Positions 1 to 6,436 of a stretch of 15,811 bases of DNA are shown piece by piece. The translations under genes were made by a program, and so were the position numbers. The notes under the pieces were generated by a model, which saw nothing but the letters and a program-made list of their open reading frames with translations, was not told where the DNA came from and made no database searches. The DNA comes from UBA1774 sp045223835 (GTDB lineage: Bacteria > Bacillota > Clostridia > Oscillospirales > Oscillospiraceae). Each line of letters begins with the position of its first letter. Position 1 is the stretch's first letter. The stretch is taken from NCBI GenBank assembly GCA_045223835.1, contig JBGUZS010000012.1, forward strand, positions 1 to 15,811. The letters run 5' to 3'.

Positions 1-835
1 CCAGGAAATAGTCAGCCGAGGTGATGGCATTTACCGCAAGGTTTCCCAATCCCGGATAAGAGTAGATGACCTCCACCACGCTGGTGCCGCCCAACAGCGA
101 GCCGATGGAGAGGCCGAGCATCGTGATAAGGGGCAGGAGCGAGTTGGGAAATACGTTTCCCCACAGGATCTTGCTGTCCTTGACGCCCCTTGCCCGGGCG
201 CCGACGACATAATCGGAGCTCAATTCCTCCAATACCGCCGTGCGTACTTGCCGGGTATACTTGGCGGACATGGCGATGGCCAGCGTAACGGCGGGAAGGA
301 TCAGGTCTCTGAAGGTACCGCCGGAGGCGACTACATTGAACAGCCTGAGCTTCACGCAGAAGAACAAAATGAGAAGGAGCCCTACCCAGAAGTTAGGGAT
401 AGATACCCCCAGGAAGGTGATGGCCCGGACAACATAGTCGATGGGCTTGTTTCGATAAACTGCCGACAAAACGCCCAGGGGCACAGAAATGATCAGCATC
501 AGCAGCATGGACATGAGGGTAAGCTTCAGGGTCGGCCAGAGCCGGGCGGCAAGCAAGGTCACCACAGGCTTATTCAGGGAATAGGACTTGCCGAAGTCCC
601 CTTTGAGACAGTTGCCGATCCAGCGAAAATACTGCGTCAGGAAGGGATCGTTGAGCCCCATCTCCTCCCGCTGCACAGCGACCATCGCCTCATCGGGCAT
701 TCGGCCCTGGGCCAAGTACATGTGCCGGACCGGGTCGCCGGGGGAAATATAAGTAAGCAAGAACGTCAGAAAGCTGATGCCAATCAGGACGATCAGCATT
801 TGCAGCAATCTGGAAGCGAGCTGTTTTCTGCCCAA
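1..835 (-). CDS. ABC transporter permease, DppB/OppB type (C-terminus cut by window edge)
   Basis: Inner-membrane permease subunit of a peptide/nickel-class ABC importer. 278 codons are visible and the frame stays open to the left edge, so roughly 30-60 C-terminal residues should be missing. The N-terminus has the family pattern: a hydrophobic helix at about residues 11-30 followed by SPGDPVR, then GDFGKSY near residue 79. Further helices lie at about 104-125, 137-160 and 178-195. The cytoplasmic EAA loop is at about 206-235 (ARARGVKDSKILWGNVFPNS), and the late motif YSYPGLGNLAVNAI is present. The start is a TTG, chosen because AAAGGAGG lies 7 bases upstream and no ATG is suitably placed. It follows the substrate-binding protein gene by 89 bases on the same strand, so the two probably form one operon under the upstream cobalamin riboswitch. 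The second permease and ATPases would lie left of the window. The family call is firm; the substrate is unknown. Confidence 0.93.
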   Translation of the reverse strand, partial: MGRKQLASRLLQMLIVLIGISFLTFLLTYISPGDPVRHMYLAQGRMPDEAMVAVQREEMGLNDPFLTQYFRWIGNCLKGDFGKSYSLNKPVVTLLAARLWPTLKLTLMSMLLMLIISVPLGVLSAVYRNKPIDYVVRAITFLGVSIPNFWVGLLLILFFCVKLRLFNVVASGGTFRDLILPAVTLAIAMSAKYTRQVRTAVLEELSSDYVVGARARGVKDSKILWGNVFPNSLLPLITMLGLSIGSLLGGTSVVEVIYSYPGLGNLAVNAITSADYFL

Positions 836-924
836 CTCGCCGCCTCCTTTCAGCGGTTACATGTAAAGCGGATATCAGGCGAGGAAGCAGAGATGCCCCC
901 TCGCCTTAATTTCATTCGGTCAAA

Positions 925-2505
925 TCAGCCCACGGGCTGGATATCGACGGTGACCCAGTAGTAATCGTTGGGACGGATATGGGCGGTAGCGACGGTCTTG
1001 CTATTCCACACCATGCAGCTGTTGTAGTAGCCGTCAATGATGGCGACGCCGTCGTCGATCAGGATCTGCTGCATCCTTTTCAGCAGGTCCAGACGCACTG
1101 CGGAATCGATCTCATTCTCCAGCTGCTTATAGAGCTTGTTGTACTCATCGTTGTGATAGAAGCAGTAGTCCGCCTCGTTCTCGCTGCACCAGTTGCCCAT
1201 GTAGGTGTAGGGAGAGCCGGCAATCATATGGTTCCAGTTGTTGTTGTTCAGGTCGTATTCTCCGGCGACAAGCTTTGTCCACTGATCATCGGAGGAGCCG
1301 TAATCGCTCTTCACGCCAATTCCGATCTTGCTCAGGTACTGGGTGTGCGCATCGGAGAAGTCGTTCAGCAGGCGGTTCTCATAGGAGACGTATCGGAGGT
1401 AGATGTTCTGACCATCCAGCTCGCGGATGCCGTCGCCGTCTGTATCCACGATACCGGCGTCATCCAGGAGCTTTTTGGCGCCCTCGGGATCATATTTCCA
1501 GGGATTCGTCAGAGTCTCATAGCCGTAGCCCATACCGCTGGGCAGGACGGAGAAGCCGGGAGTGTAGAGATCGCCGATGGTGTTGGAATGGCAGATGGTA
1601 TCATAGTCGATGGCCATGAGCACGGCGTGGCGCAGATCATCATTCGCCAGGATGCCGTTGAAATTGATCCAACTGAAGCCGCAGCGCACGCCGGCGGCTG
1701 TCTCAACGGTATAGTTGGGATCGGCCTGCAGCTTAGCCAGGTCAGAGACGCTCATGATATTCTCGGCGATGTCGATCTGACCCGCAAGCAGCGCATTGGC
1801 CTTGGCGGAGGCGTCGCCCATGAAGAGGATCTTCACGTTGTCGTAGGGCACATTCTTCCGGTAATAAGGATTCTTCACCATGTCGTAGCCCACCTGGGTA
1901 TGGAATTCCTTCACCATGTAAGGGCCGGTGCCGATCATGCCGTTCTCGTAGTTGTCTCCGGTGCTCTCATAGTCCACGATGGCCATGGCGGGGTCTGCCA
2001 GGTTGCCGGCCAGGTTGACATAGGGGGTAACGGTCTTGATGGTAATGGTGTTTGCTGCGTCATCCGCCGTAATTTCCGCTTCGAACTCCAGGAAATTCTG
2101 GGGAGTGGTGGAGCCGTCGGGGCCCTTCTGCCGGACATAGTCCAAAGCATACTTGACCTTGCTGGCAGTCATGTCCACTCCGTTCGAGAACTTGATGCCG
2201 CTCTTCAGCTTGATCGTCCAGGTCAGGTGGTCGTCGCTGGCCTCGATGCTCTCAGCCAGGCAGGGAATAGGCTGACTGTCATCATCAAATTCGAAGAGGC
2301 TCTCGGAGACGCCGAAGCGCATGCAGTTCCAGGCGCAGTTGGTCTGCAGCCAGGGGGCGATCATCCCGTCAGAGTACATCTGGCAGCCAAAGGTCAGGGT
2401 CTTCTCAGCTGTGCTGCCTTTGTTGCCGGATTCCTTGCCGCTGCATCCGGCCAAAACGGACAGGAGCAGGAGCACGCAAAGGATAAGCGCGATCGTTCTT
2501 TTCAT
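925..2505 (-). CDS. ABC transporter substrate-binding lipoprotein, SBP_bac_5 (peptide/nickel) family
   Basis: Extracytoplasmic lipoprotein of 526 residues that captures the ligand for a Dpp/Opp/Nik-type importer. It has a signal peptide with positively charged K2 R3, a hydrophobic core and the lipobox LAGC with lipidated Cys21. Family landmarks are IGTGPYMVKEF near residue 191, NPYYR near 212, LRHAVLMAIDYDTI near 291 and YDPEGAKKLLDDAG near 338. A calcium-loop-like DTDGDGIRE near 354 is also seen in relatives. The chosen ATG has AGAAAGGAAG just upstream; the frame extends 50 codons further, but that part lacks a signal sequence and lies in the RNA leader. The permease gene follows downstream. 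The leader carries a cobalamin riboswitch, so expression should fall when B12 is plentiful. That argues for cobalt, corrinoid or another B12-linked cargo over a generic peptide, but this is inference from context. Confidence 0.93.
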   Translation of the reverse strand: MKRTIALILCVLLLLSVLAGCSGKESGNKGSTAEKTLTFGCQMYSDGMIAPWLQTNCAWNCMRFGVSESLFEFDDDSQPIPCLAESIEASDDHLTWTIKLKSGIKFSNGVDMTASKVKYALDYVRQKGPDGSTTPQNFLEFEAEITADDAANTITIKTVTPYVNLAGNLADPAMAIVDYESTGDNYENGMIGTGPYMVKEFHTQVGYDMVKNPYYRKNVPYDNVKILFMGDASAKANALLAGQIDIAENIMSVSDLAKLQADPNYTVETAAGVRCGFSWINFNGILANDDLRHAVLMAIDYDTICHSNTIGDLYTPGFSVLPSGMGYGYETLTNPWKYDPEGAKKLLDDAGIVDTDGDGIRELDGQNIYLRYVSYENRLLNDFSDAHTQYLSKIGIGVKSDYGSSDDQWTKLVAGEYDLNNNNWNHMIAGSPYTYMGNWCSENEADYCFYHNDEYNKLYKQLENEIDSAVRLDLLKRMQQILIDDGVAIIDGYYNSCMVWNSKTVATAHIRPNDYYWVTVDIQPVG

Positions 2506-2585
2506 GTTGTCTTCCTTTCTGCTTTCTGTAAATATATAGAGAGTCAGCGAAAACAAAAGAATGCATTCATGCGGACATAGAATAA

Positions 2586-2616
2586 GACTGCTGCCGCATG
2601 TGTTGCGGCAGCAGTC
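2586..2616 (-). terminator. strong hairpin between riboswitch and coding region; candidate expression platform
   Basis: Perfect 13-bp stem (GACTGCTGCCGCA with its complement) around a 5-base loop. It lies about 65 bases downstream of the cobalamin aptamer and about 80 bases before the substrate-binding-protein start. Read on the minus strand it is followed by UUAUUCU, a weak but usable U-rich tail, so it can act as the OFF terminator of the riboswitch. A segment upstream on the same RNA (GCAGAGGCAGT at about 2643-2653) could pair with the ACTGC of the 5' arm as an antiterminator; this is inference. On the plus strand the tail is the better GTTTTTCT, so the hairpin could also stop plus-strand transcription. 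Confidence 0.7.
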
Positions 2617-2681
2617 CGTTTTTCTGCAGCCAAATTCCCACTGCCTCTGCTCCAAAGATCCGTGGAGAGAGTGATCGTCAA

Positions 2682-2851
2682 GGCGCAGGCAAGTCTTCTG
2701 GCTTAAGGGTCATCGCATCCGCAGTCTTCCCAGCCAAAAGGCCAGTGACATTTTTGCTTCAGCTCGCCTAATACAGCGGCGGCTCCGTACGGGATTCACA
2801 CCCGTTTCCTTTTTCACCGTTTCCGTAGAAACGGACCAACGCCCGTATACA
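2682..2851 (-). promoter_or_regulatory. cobalamin (B12) riboswitch
   Basis: The minus-strand RNA shows the cobalamin aptamer elements in order. The B12-box region reads GGGTGTGAATCCCGTACGG, followed by GAGCCGCCGCTGT. Next come TCACTGGCC, GGCTGGGAAGACTGCGGATG and AAGCCAGAAGACTTGCCTG. These correspond to the consensus GGUGUGAAUCC...CCGCCACUGU, GCCACUGG, GGGAAGG and AGUCAGGAGACCUGCC. The outer P1 helix can form between GGGCG near 2841 and its partner near 2685. Ends are approximate. It precedes the SBP_bac_5 lipoprotein gene on the same strand, with a terminator-like hairpin in between, so coenzyme B12 is expected to switch the operon off. Confidence 0.93.
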
Positions 2852-2927
2852 GTTTTTCGCATAAGGATGAATTGTTCAAGAACTTGTTTAACTATGTTTG
2901 ATTTACAAAGGGTACAATACCTCTTTT

Positions 2928-2943
2928 ATTGCATTTTTGCAAT
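2928..2943. repeat. short inverted repeat, possible operator
   Basis: ATTGCA and TGCAAT flank a TTTT spacer as a perfect 6-bp inverted repeat, in the AT-rich spacer between the minus-strand riboswitch and the plus-strand aldolase gene. A TACAAT hexamer at 2913-2918 could be a -10 element, but no good -35 lies 17 bases upstream. The repeat may be a regulator binding site or chance in an AT-rich stretch; no regulator can be assigned. Confidence 0.35.
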
Positions 2944-3033
2944 ACTCATACCCCTACCGGTATTCTTGACAATAACGAGGATTGCGGCGGCTGCGGAAAT
3001 ATGCTATCTTTGGTAGGAAAAGGGGGAAAAGCT

Positions 3034-4086
3034 TTGGTCAATTTAGAATGCGATTACAATAACGGAGCCTGTGAGCCGATCCTTCGGCGTTTGCTGGAGA
3101 CCAATCAAGAACGCCTGCCCGGTTATGGAGCAGATCAGTATACGGAATCGGCAACGGCCAAGATCCGCTCCGCCTGCGGCTGCGAATCCGCCGAGGTTGA
3201 ATTCCTGGCGGGCGGAACGCAGACGAACGCTGTGGTGATCTCCGCTTTGCTTCGGGATCACGAAGGCGTCATTTGCGCTTCCACCGGGCATATCAACAGT
3301 CACGAGGCGGGCGCCGTTGAATACACCGGTCACAAAATCCTTACGCTTCCCGGCAAACTGGGCAAGCTGAATGCCGATTCCTTAAGAACCCTCCTGGAAC
3401 AGTTTTTCGATGATTCCAACCGGGAGCACATGGTCTGGCCAGGCATGGTTTATATTTCCTATCCGACAGAATACGGAACCCTGTATTCGAAGGCAGAGCT
3501 CACGGCTGTATCCTCAATCTGCCGTGAACACGGAATCCTGCTCTATCTGGACGGCGCCCGCTTGGGTTACGGATTGATGAGTCAGGCTGCGGACCTTTCC
3601 CTCCGGGATATTGCCCGACTCTGTGACGTTTTCTACATCGGCGGCACGAAGGTTGGCGCGCTTTGCGGCGAAGCAGTGGTCTTCACCGGGGCAGAGCGGC
3701 CGGAGCACTTCACGCATATGATCAAGAAACGCGGTGCACTGCTGGCAAAGGGACGGCTGATCAGCCTGCAGTTCGATACCTTGTTTACCGATGATTTGTA
3801 TTTTCGCTTGGGCGAACACGGGATCCGAATGGCTGATCGGATGAAACTGATCCTGCGTGAACAGGGGCTTCCCTTCTTCCTGGAGACGCCCACCAACCAG
3901 CAATTCATTCTGCTGGAGGACAGGCTGCTCCCTCCCCTTGCCGAACAGGTGACTTACAGCTTTTGGGAGAAGCCGGACAAGGATCACACCGTGATCCGCC
4001 TTGCCACCAGCTGGGCGACAACGGAAGAAGAGCTTGATGGGCTGCGAGCGGCTTTGGTATCTATAGGAGGTATGCAGCATGGGTAA
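3034..4086 (+). CDS. threonine aldolase-like PLP enzyme (beta-eliminating lyase family)
   Basis: 350-residue fold-type I PLP enzyme related to low-specificity L-threonine aldolase, which cleaves threonine or allo-threonine to glycine and acetaldehyde. Numbered from the TTG start, the cofactor site includes the phosphate-binding AGGTQTN at about 60-66, a ring-stacking His near 86 (TGHINSHEAG), Asp173 in LYLDGARLG, and the Schiff-base lysine K206 in IGGTKVGAL. The TTG is preferred because AGGGGG lies 7 bases upstream and family members begin close to the DYNNGACEP motif. An in-frame ATG at 3001 lacks a ribosome binding site, and a TTG at 2929 would add 35 unmatched residues. It overlaps the next gene by 8 bases, so the pair is probably co-translated. 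Actual substrate may be another beta-hydroxy amino acid. Confidence 0.88.
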   Translation: MVNLECDYNNGACEPILRRLLETNQERLPGYGADQYTESATAKIRSACGCESAEVEFLAGGTQTNAVVISALLRDHEGVICASTGHINSHEAGAVEYTGHKILTLPGKLGKLNADSLRTLLEQFFDDSNREHMVWPGMVYISYPTEYGTLYSKAELTAVSSICREHGILLYLDGARLGYGLMSQAADLSLRDIARLCDVFYIGGTKVGALCGEAVVFTGAERPEHFTHMIKKRGALLAKGRLISLQFDTLFTDDLYFRLGEHGIRMADRMKLILREQGLPFFLETPTNQQFILLEDRLLPPLAEQVTYSFWEKPDKDHTVIRLATSWATTEEELDGLRAALVSIGGMQHG

Positions 4087-5872
4087 ATATCGCAATTTCA
4101 AGCTGGCTATCTACTGCACTGCACAGAGCATGGTCAGCATCACCCCGGAGGAGCTTGCTGAGCAGCTTGCTTTCTTCCGGAAATATACAGGCTGCGATAA
4201 GGTCTATCTGGAGCCTTATCGGGATGGCCTGATGATTCCTGACGACCAGCTGCGGAGAATCAAGGACTTCTTTCTTCAGGAGGGCATTGAGGTTTCCGGG
4301 GCTTTGACCACTACCTGCGAAGACCTTTGCGAAGCTGATGCGGAAAAGCAGCGGCTGGGCGGGACATATTGCTATTCGAATAAAGCTATGCGTGAACGCC
4401 TGGTCAAGACCGTTCGTTATACCGCGAGGCATTTTGATGAATTCATTATCGACGATTGGTTTTTTACCGGATGCACCTGCGAAGAGTGCCGAAGGGCCAA
4501 AGGAAACCGCAGCTGGGAAGAATTCCGCACTTCCCTTCTGGCCGAGGTGAGCCGGGAACTGGTCATGAAACCGGCTAAAGAGGAAAATCCAAACTGCCGA
4601 GTGATCATCAAATTTCCAAACTGGTCTGAGGCGTATCAGGAGTCCGGTTATCAGCCCGCCGTACAAAGGAACGTTTTCGACGGAATCTATACCGGAACAG
4701 AAACCCGGGATACCCGGCACAGCGACCAGCACCTGCCCAAATACTGCAGCTACAGCTTGATGCGGCTCATGGAGAATTACGCGCCCGGAAGAAACGGCGG
4801 AGGCTGGTTCGATCCCTATGGCTGCTATCCCATGGAACTCTATGGAGAGCAGGCTTATCTCACTGCCCTGGCGCGCGGCCGTGAGCTCTGCCAGTTTTGC
4901 TGGGGATCTCTTTACCGGAATCGTGTGGTCACGCCTGTCGGTCTGCAGCTGGAAGAAATCGACCGTATGCTGGACCTGGCCGGAGCGTGTACCGGCGTGC
5001 CCTGTTATCTGCCGCCGGACGCCCAGGGTGAAGATCATCTGGAGGATTTCCTTGGCATGATGGGGGTCCCTATGGATCCCACCCCCGACTTTCCCTTTGA
5101 TCGAAATACCGTATTCCTGACCATACAGGCATTGAAAGATCCGGAGATCATCCCCCGACTGACGCAGTTTGTTGCAGGCGGCGGAAAGGCTATCGTCACC
5201 TCCGGATTCCTCATCGGCGCATTAGGAAGGGGCATCGAGGAGCTCAGCTCTATCCGCTACCGCGGCCGACGTTTCCGTACGGATGTCTTTTATCAGGACG
5301 GGATGTTCTCTCCATACGCCCTTCATTCTCGCCGCCCCCTTACCTTTCCCCTGCTGGAGCACAGAAACAATACCACCTGGGCGCTGGCAAAAGGAGTTGT
5401 GGGGGAGGAGAATTACCCGCTCATTCTGCGGGATTGTTACGGCAAGGGACAGCTGATAACCCTTGCCATACCGGATGAATACGGTCTCCTCTATGCTCTT
5501 CCCGAGGAAATCCTCGGGGCAATTCGTTCCCAATTCATGGGAGATATCCCGTATCGCCTGGACGGCCCCTCCCAGGTTTCCCTGTTTCCCTATGACAATG
5601 ACGTTCTCGCCCTGTATCGCTATGTCGGAAATCTTGGCAGAGGCCGCGTGCGTCTTGTTCTTCAGGGAGTTGCTGACGGCTTAACGGATCCCCGCAGCGG
5701 GGCAGAGCTTGCCCCGAAGGTGCAGATCATCCGCGGTGAGCCGAAAACCGTTTTTGAAATTCCAATGCTTGAACAGGGGGATTTCCGATTCTTCCGGATC
5801 AACTGGAATGCAAATCGGGAGGGGATCAAATTGAAGCATACGGTTACCTCTGCCCCGCACACATTTGATTGA
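4079..5872 (+). CDS. protein of unknown function resembling a TIM-barrel glycoside hydrolase
   Basis: 597 residues, no signal peptide or membrane segment, so cytoplasmic. I cannot assign a named family. Residues 1-300 read like a TIM barrel: alternating strands and helices, FIIDDWFF at 122-129 with the acidic pair D125 D126, then a cysteine cluster C132, C134, C137. Further strand ends are TGTETRD at 205-211 (E208) and GGGWFDPYGC at 240-249. An acidic pair followed by Cys-x-x-Cys at a strand end is seen in several uncharacterised glycosidase-like families. Residues of about 340-480 look like a Rossmann-type domain (GGGKAIVTSGF), as in the domain after the barrel in GH42 enzymes; the end resembles a beta-sandwich. 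The ATG has AGGAGG about 9 bases upstream, inside the aldolase gene. The overlap suggests the two proteins act on related substrates. Glycosidase function is inference. Confidence 0.8.
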   Translation: MGKYRNFKLAIYCTAQSMVSITPEELAEQLAFFRKYTGCDKVYLEPYRDGLMIPDDQLRRIKDFFLQEGIEVSGALTTTCEDLCEADAEKQRLGGTYCYSNKAMRERLVKTVRYTARHFDEFIIDDWFFTGCTCEECRRAKGNRSWEEFRTSLLAEVSRELVMKPAKEENPNCRVIIKFPNWSEAYQESGYQPAVQRNVFDGIYTGTETRDTRHSDQHLPKYCSYSLMRLMENYAPGRNGGGWFDPYGCYPMELYGEQAYLTALARGRELCQFCWGSLYRNRVVTPVGLQLEEIDRMLDLAGACTGVPCYLPPDAQGEDHLEDFLGMMGVPMDPTPDFPFDRNTVFLTIQALKDPEIIPRLTQFVAGGGKAIVTSGFLIGALGRGIEELSSIRYRGRRFRTDVFYQDGMFSPYALHSRRPLTFPLLEHRNNTTWALAKGVVGEENYPLILRDCYGKGQLITLAIPDEYGLLYALPEEILGAIRSQFMGDIPYRLDGPSQVSLFPYDNDVLALYRYVGNLGRGRVRLVLQGVADGLTDPRSGAELAPKVQIIRGEPKTVFEIPMLEQGDFRFFRINWNANREGIKLKHTVTSAPHTFD

Positions 5873-5934
5873 TCCTCTCCAGGAAACGACCGGGGAGATT
5901 TGGTCAAGCCGCATTTCCTCCCCCTCCCTATCCC

Positions 5935-5963
5935 TTGCTTTTTCCTCCTGATTCCGTTATACT
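5935..5963 (+). promoter_or_regulatory. sigma-A promoter of the DtxR-type regulator gene
   Basis: TTGCTT and TATACT separated by exactly 17 bases, in the 127-base gap after the 597-residue protein gene. Transcription would start near 5970, giving a leader of about 30 bases with GGGGGG placed 7 bases before the ATG at 6000. No clear dyad operator is visible over it. Confidence 0.7.
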
Positions 5964-5999
5964 ACAGAAAAAATCCAAGTGTTACTGGGGGGATTACTC

Positions 6000-6383
6000 A
6001 TGGCCCTGCTGGAATCCGGTGAAATGTATTTGGAAACGATCCTGATCCTTTCCAAGCAGAAGAGCGGCGTCAGAGCAATTGACGTGGGTGAATATATGGG
6101 CTTCTCCAAGCCTTCGGTCAGCCGTGCTATGGGACTGCTGAAGAATGGCGGGTATGTCGTAGCGGATGAAAATGGTTTCCTATCCCTGACGGATGCCGGC
6201 CGGGAGGTTGCGGAGCGCATCTATGAGCGTCACACCTTGCTCACCGAGCTGTTGATCCGCCTCGGCGTCGATCGGGAAACTGCGGTTGAGGACGCCTGCA
6301 AAATCGAGCATTATATCAGCAGCACCTCTTTTGACGCCATCAAAAAACACGTGGCTGAATATGGATCCTTTGACATGCGGTAA
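6000..6383 (+). CDS. DtxR/MntR-family metal-dependent transcriptional regulator
   Basis: 127-residue DNA-binding regulator that senses a divalent metal and represses metal-homeostasis genes. The winged helix-turn-helix spans about 10-70 (VGEYMGFSKPSVSRAMGLL) and the dimerisation/metal domain about 72-127. Ligand positions can be read against the family: M9 and E12 in GEMYLETI, H78 in ERHTL, and C100, E103, H104 in DACKIEH. Met plus Cys is the iron-type DtxR arrangement; manganese-type MntR has Asp and Glu there, so iron sensing is inferred. There is no C-terminal SH3-like domain, so it is the short form. The ATG is chosen over a GTG 21 bases upstream because the GGGGGG ribosome site sits between them. 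It has its own promoter and a strong terminator. No metal transporter adjoins it, so targets may be elsewhere. Confidence 0.92.
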   Translation: MALLESGEMYLETILILSKQKSGVRAIDVGEYMGFSKPSVSRAMGLLKNGGYVVADENGFLSLTDAGREVAERIYERHTLLTELLIRLGVDRETAVEDACKIEHYISSTSFDAIKKHVAEYGSFDMR

Positions 6384-6392
6384 CCAGTCTCA

Positions 6393-6422
6393 GGCTTCGG
6401 CGCAAACGCCGAAGCCTTTTTT
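6393..6422 (+). terminator. rho-independent terminator after the DtxR-type gene
   Basis: Perfect 10-bp GC-rich stem GGCTTCGGCG/CGCCGAAGCC with a CAAA loop, followed by six T. It begins 10 bases after the stop codon. The last T directly touches the GGAGGG ribosome binding site of the next gene. Confidence 0.95.
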
Positions 6423-6436
6423 GGAGGGATAGATCA

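Noticed and set aside
248..961. Plus-strand open frame of 237 codons
   Set aside because: It is antisense to the DppB-type permease, which has a clear TTG start with a strong ribosome site and a complete EAA loop.
979..2580. Plus-strand open frame of 533 codons
   Set aside because: It is antisense to the substrate-binding protein gene. The minus-strand product has a signal peptide, lipobox and family motifs; the plus-strand product shows biased, unstructured composition and no motifs.
2880..2920. Possible promoter for the aldolase gene or, on the other strand, for the riboswitch
   Set aside because: TACAAT at 2913-2918 has no acceptable -35 at 16-18 bases, and the minus-strand options match only about 3 of 6 positions. 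The region surely holds promoters, but I cannot place them.
4061..5038. Minus-strand open frame of 325 codons
   Set aside because: Antisense to the 597-residue protein gene, which has a proper ribosome site and is coupled to the aldolase gene.
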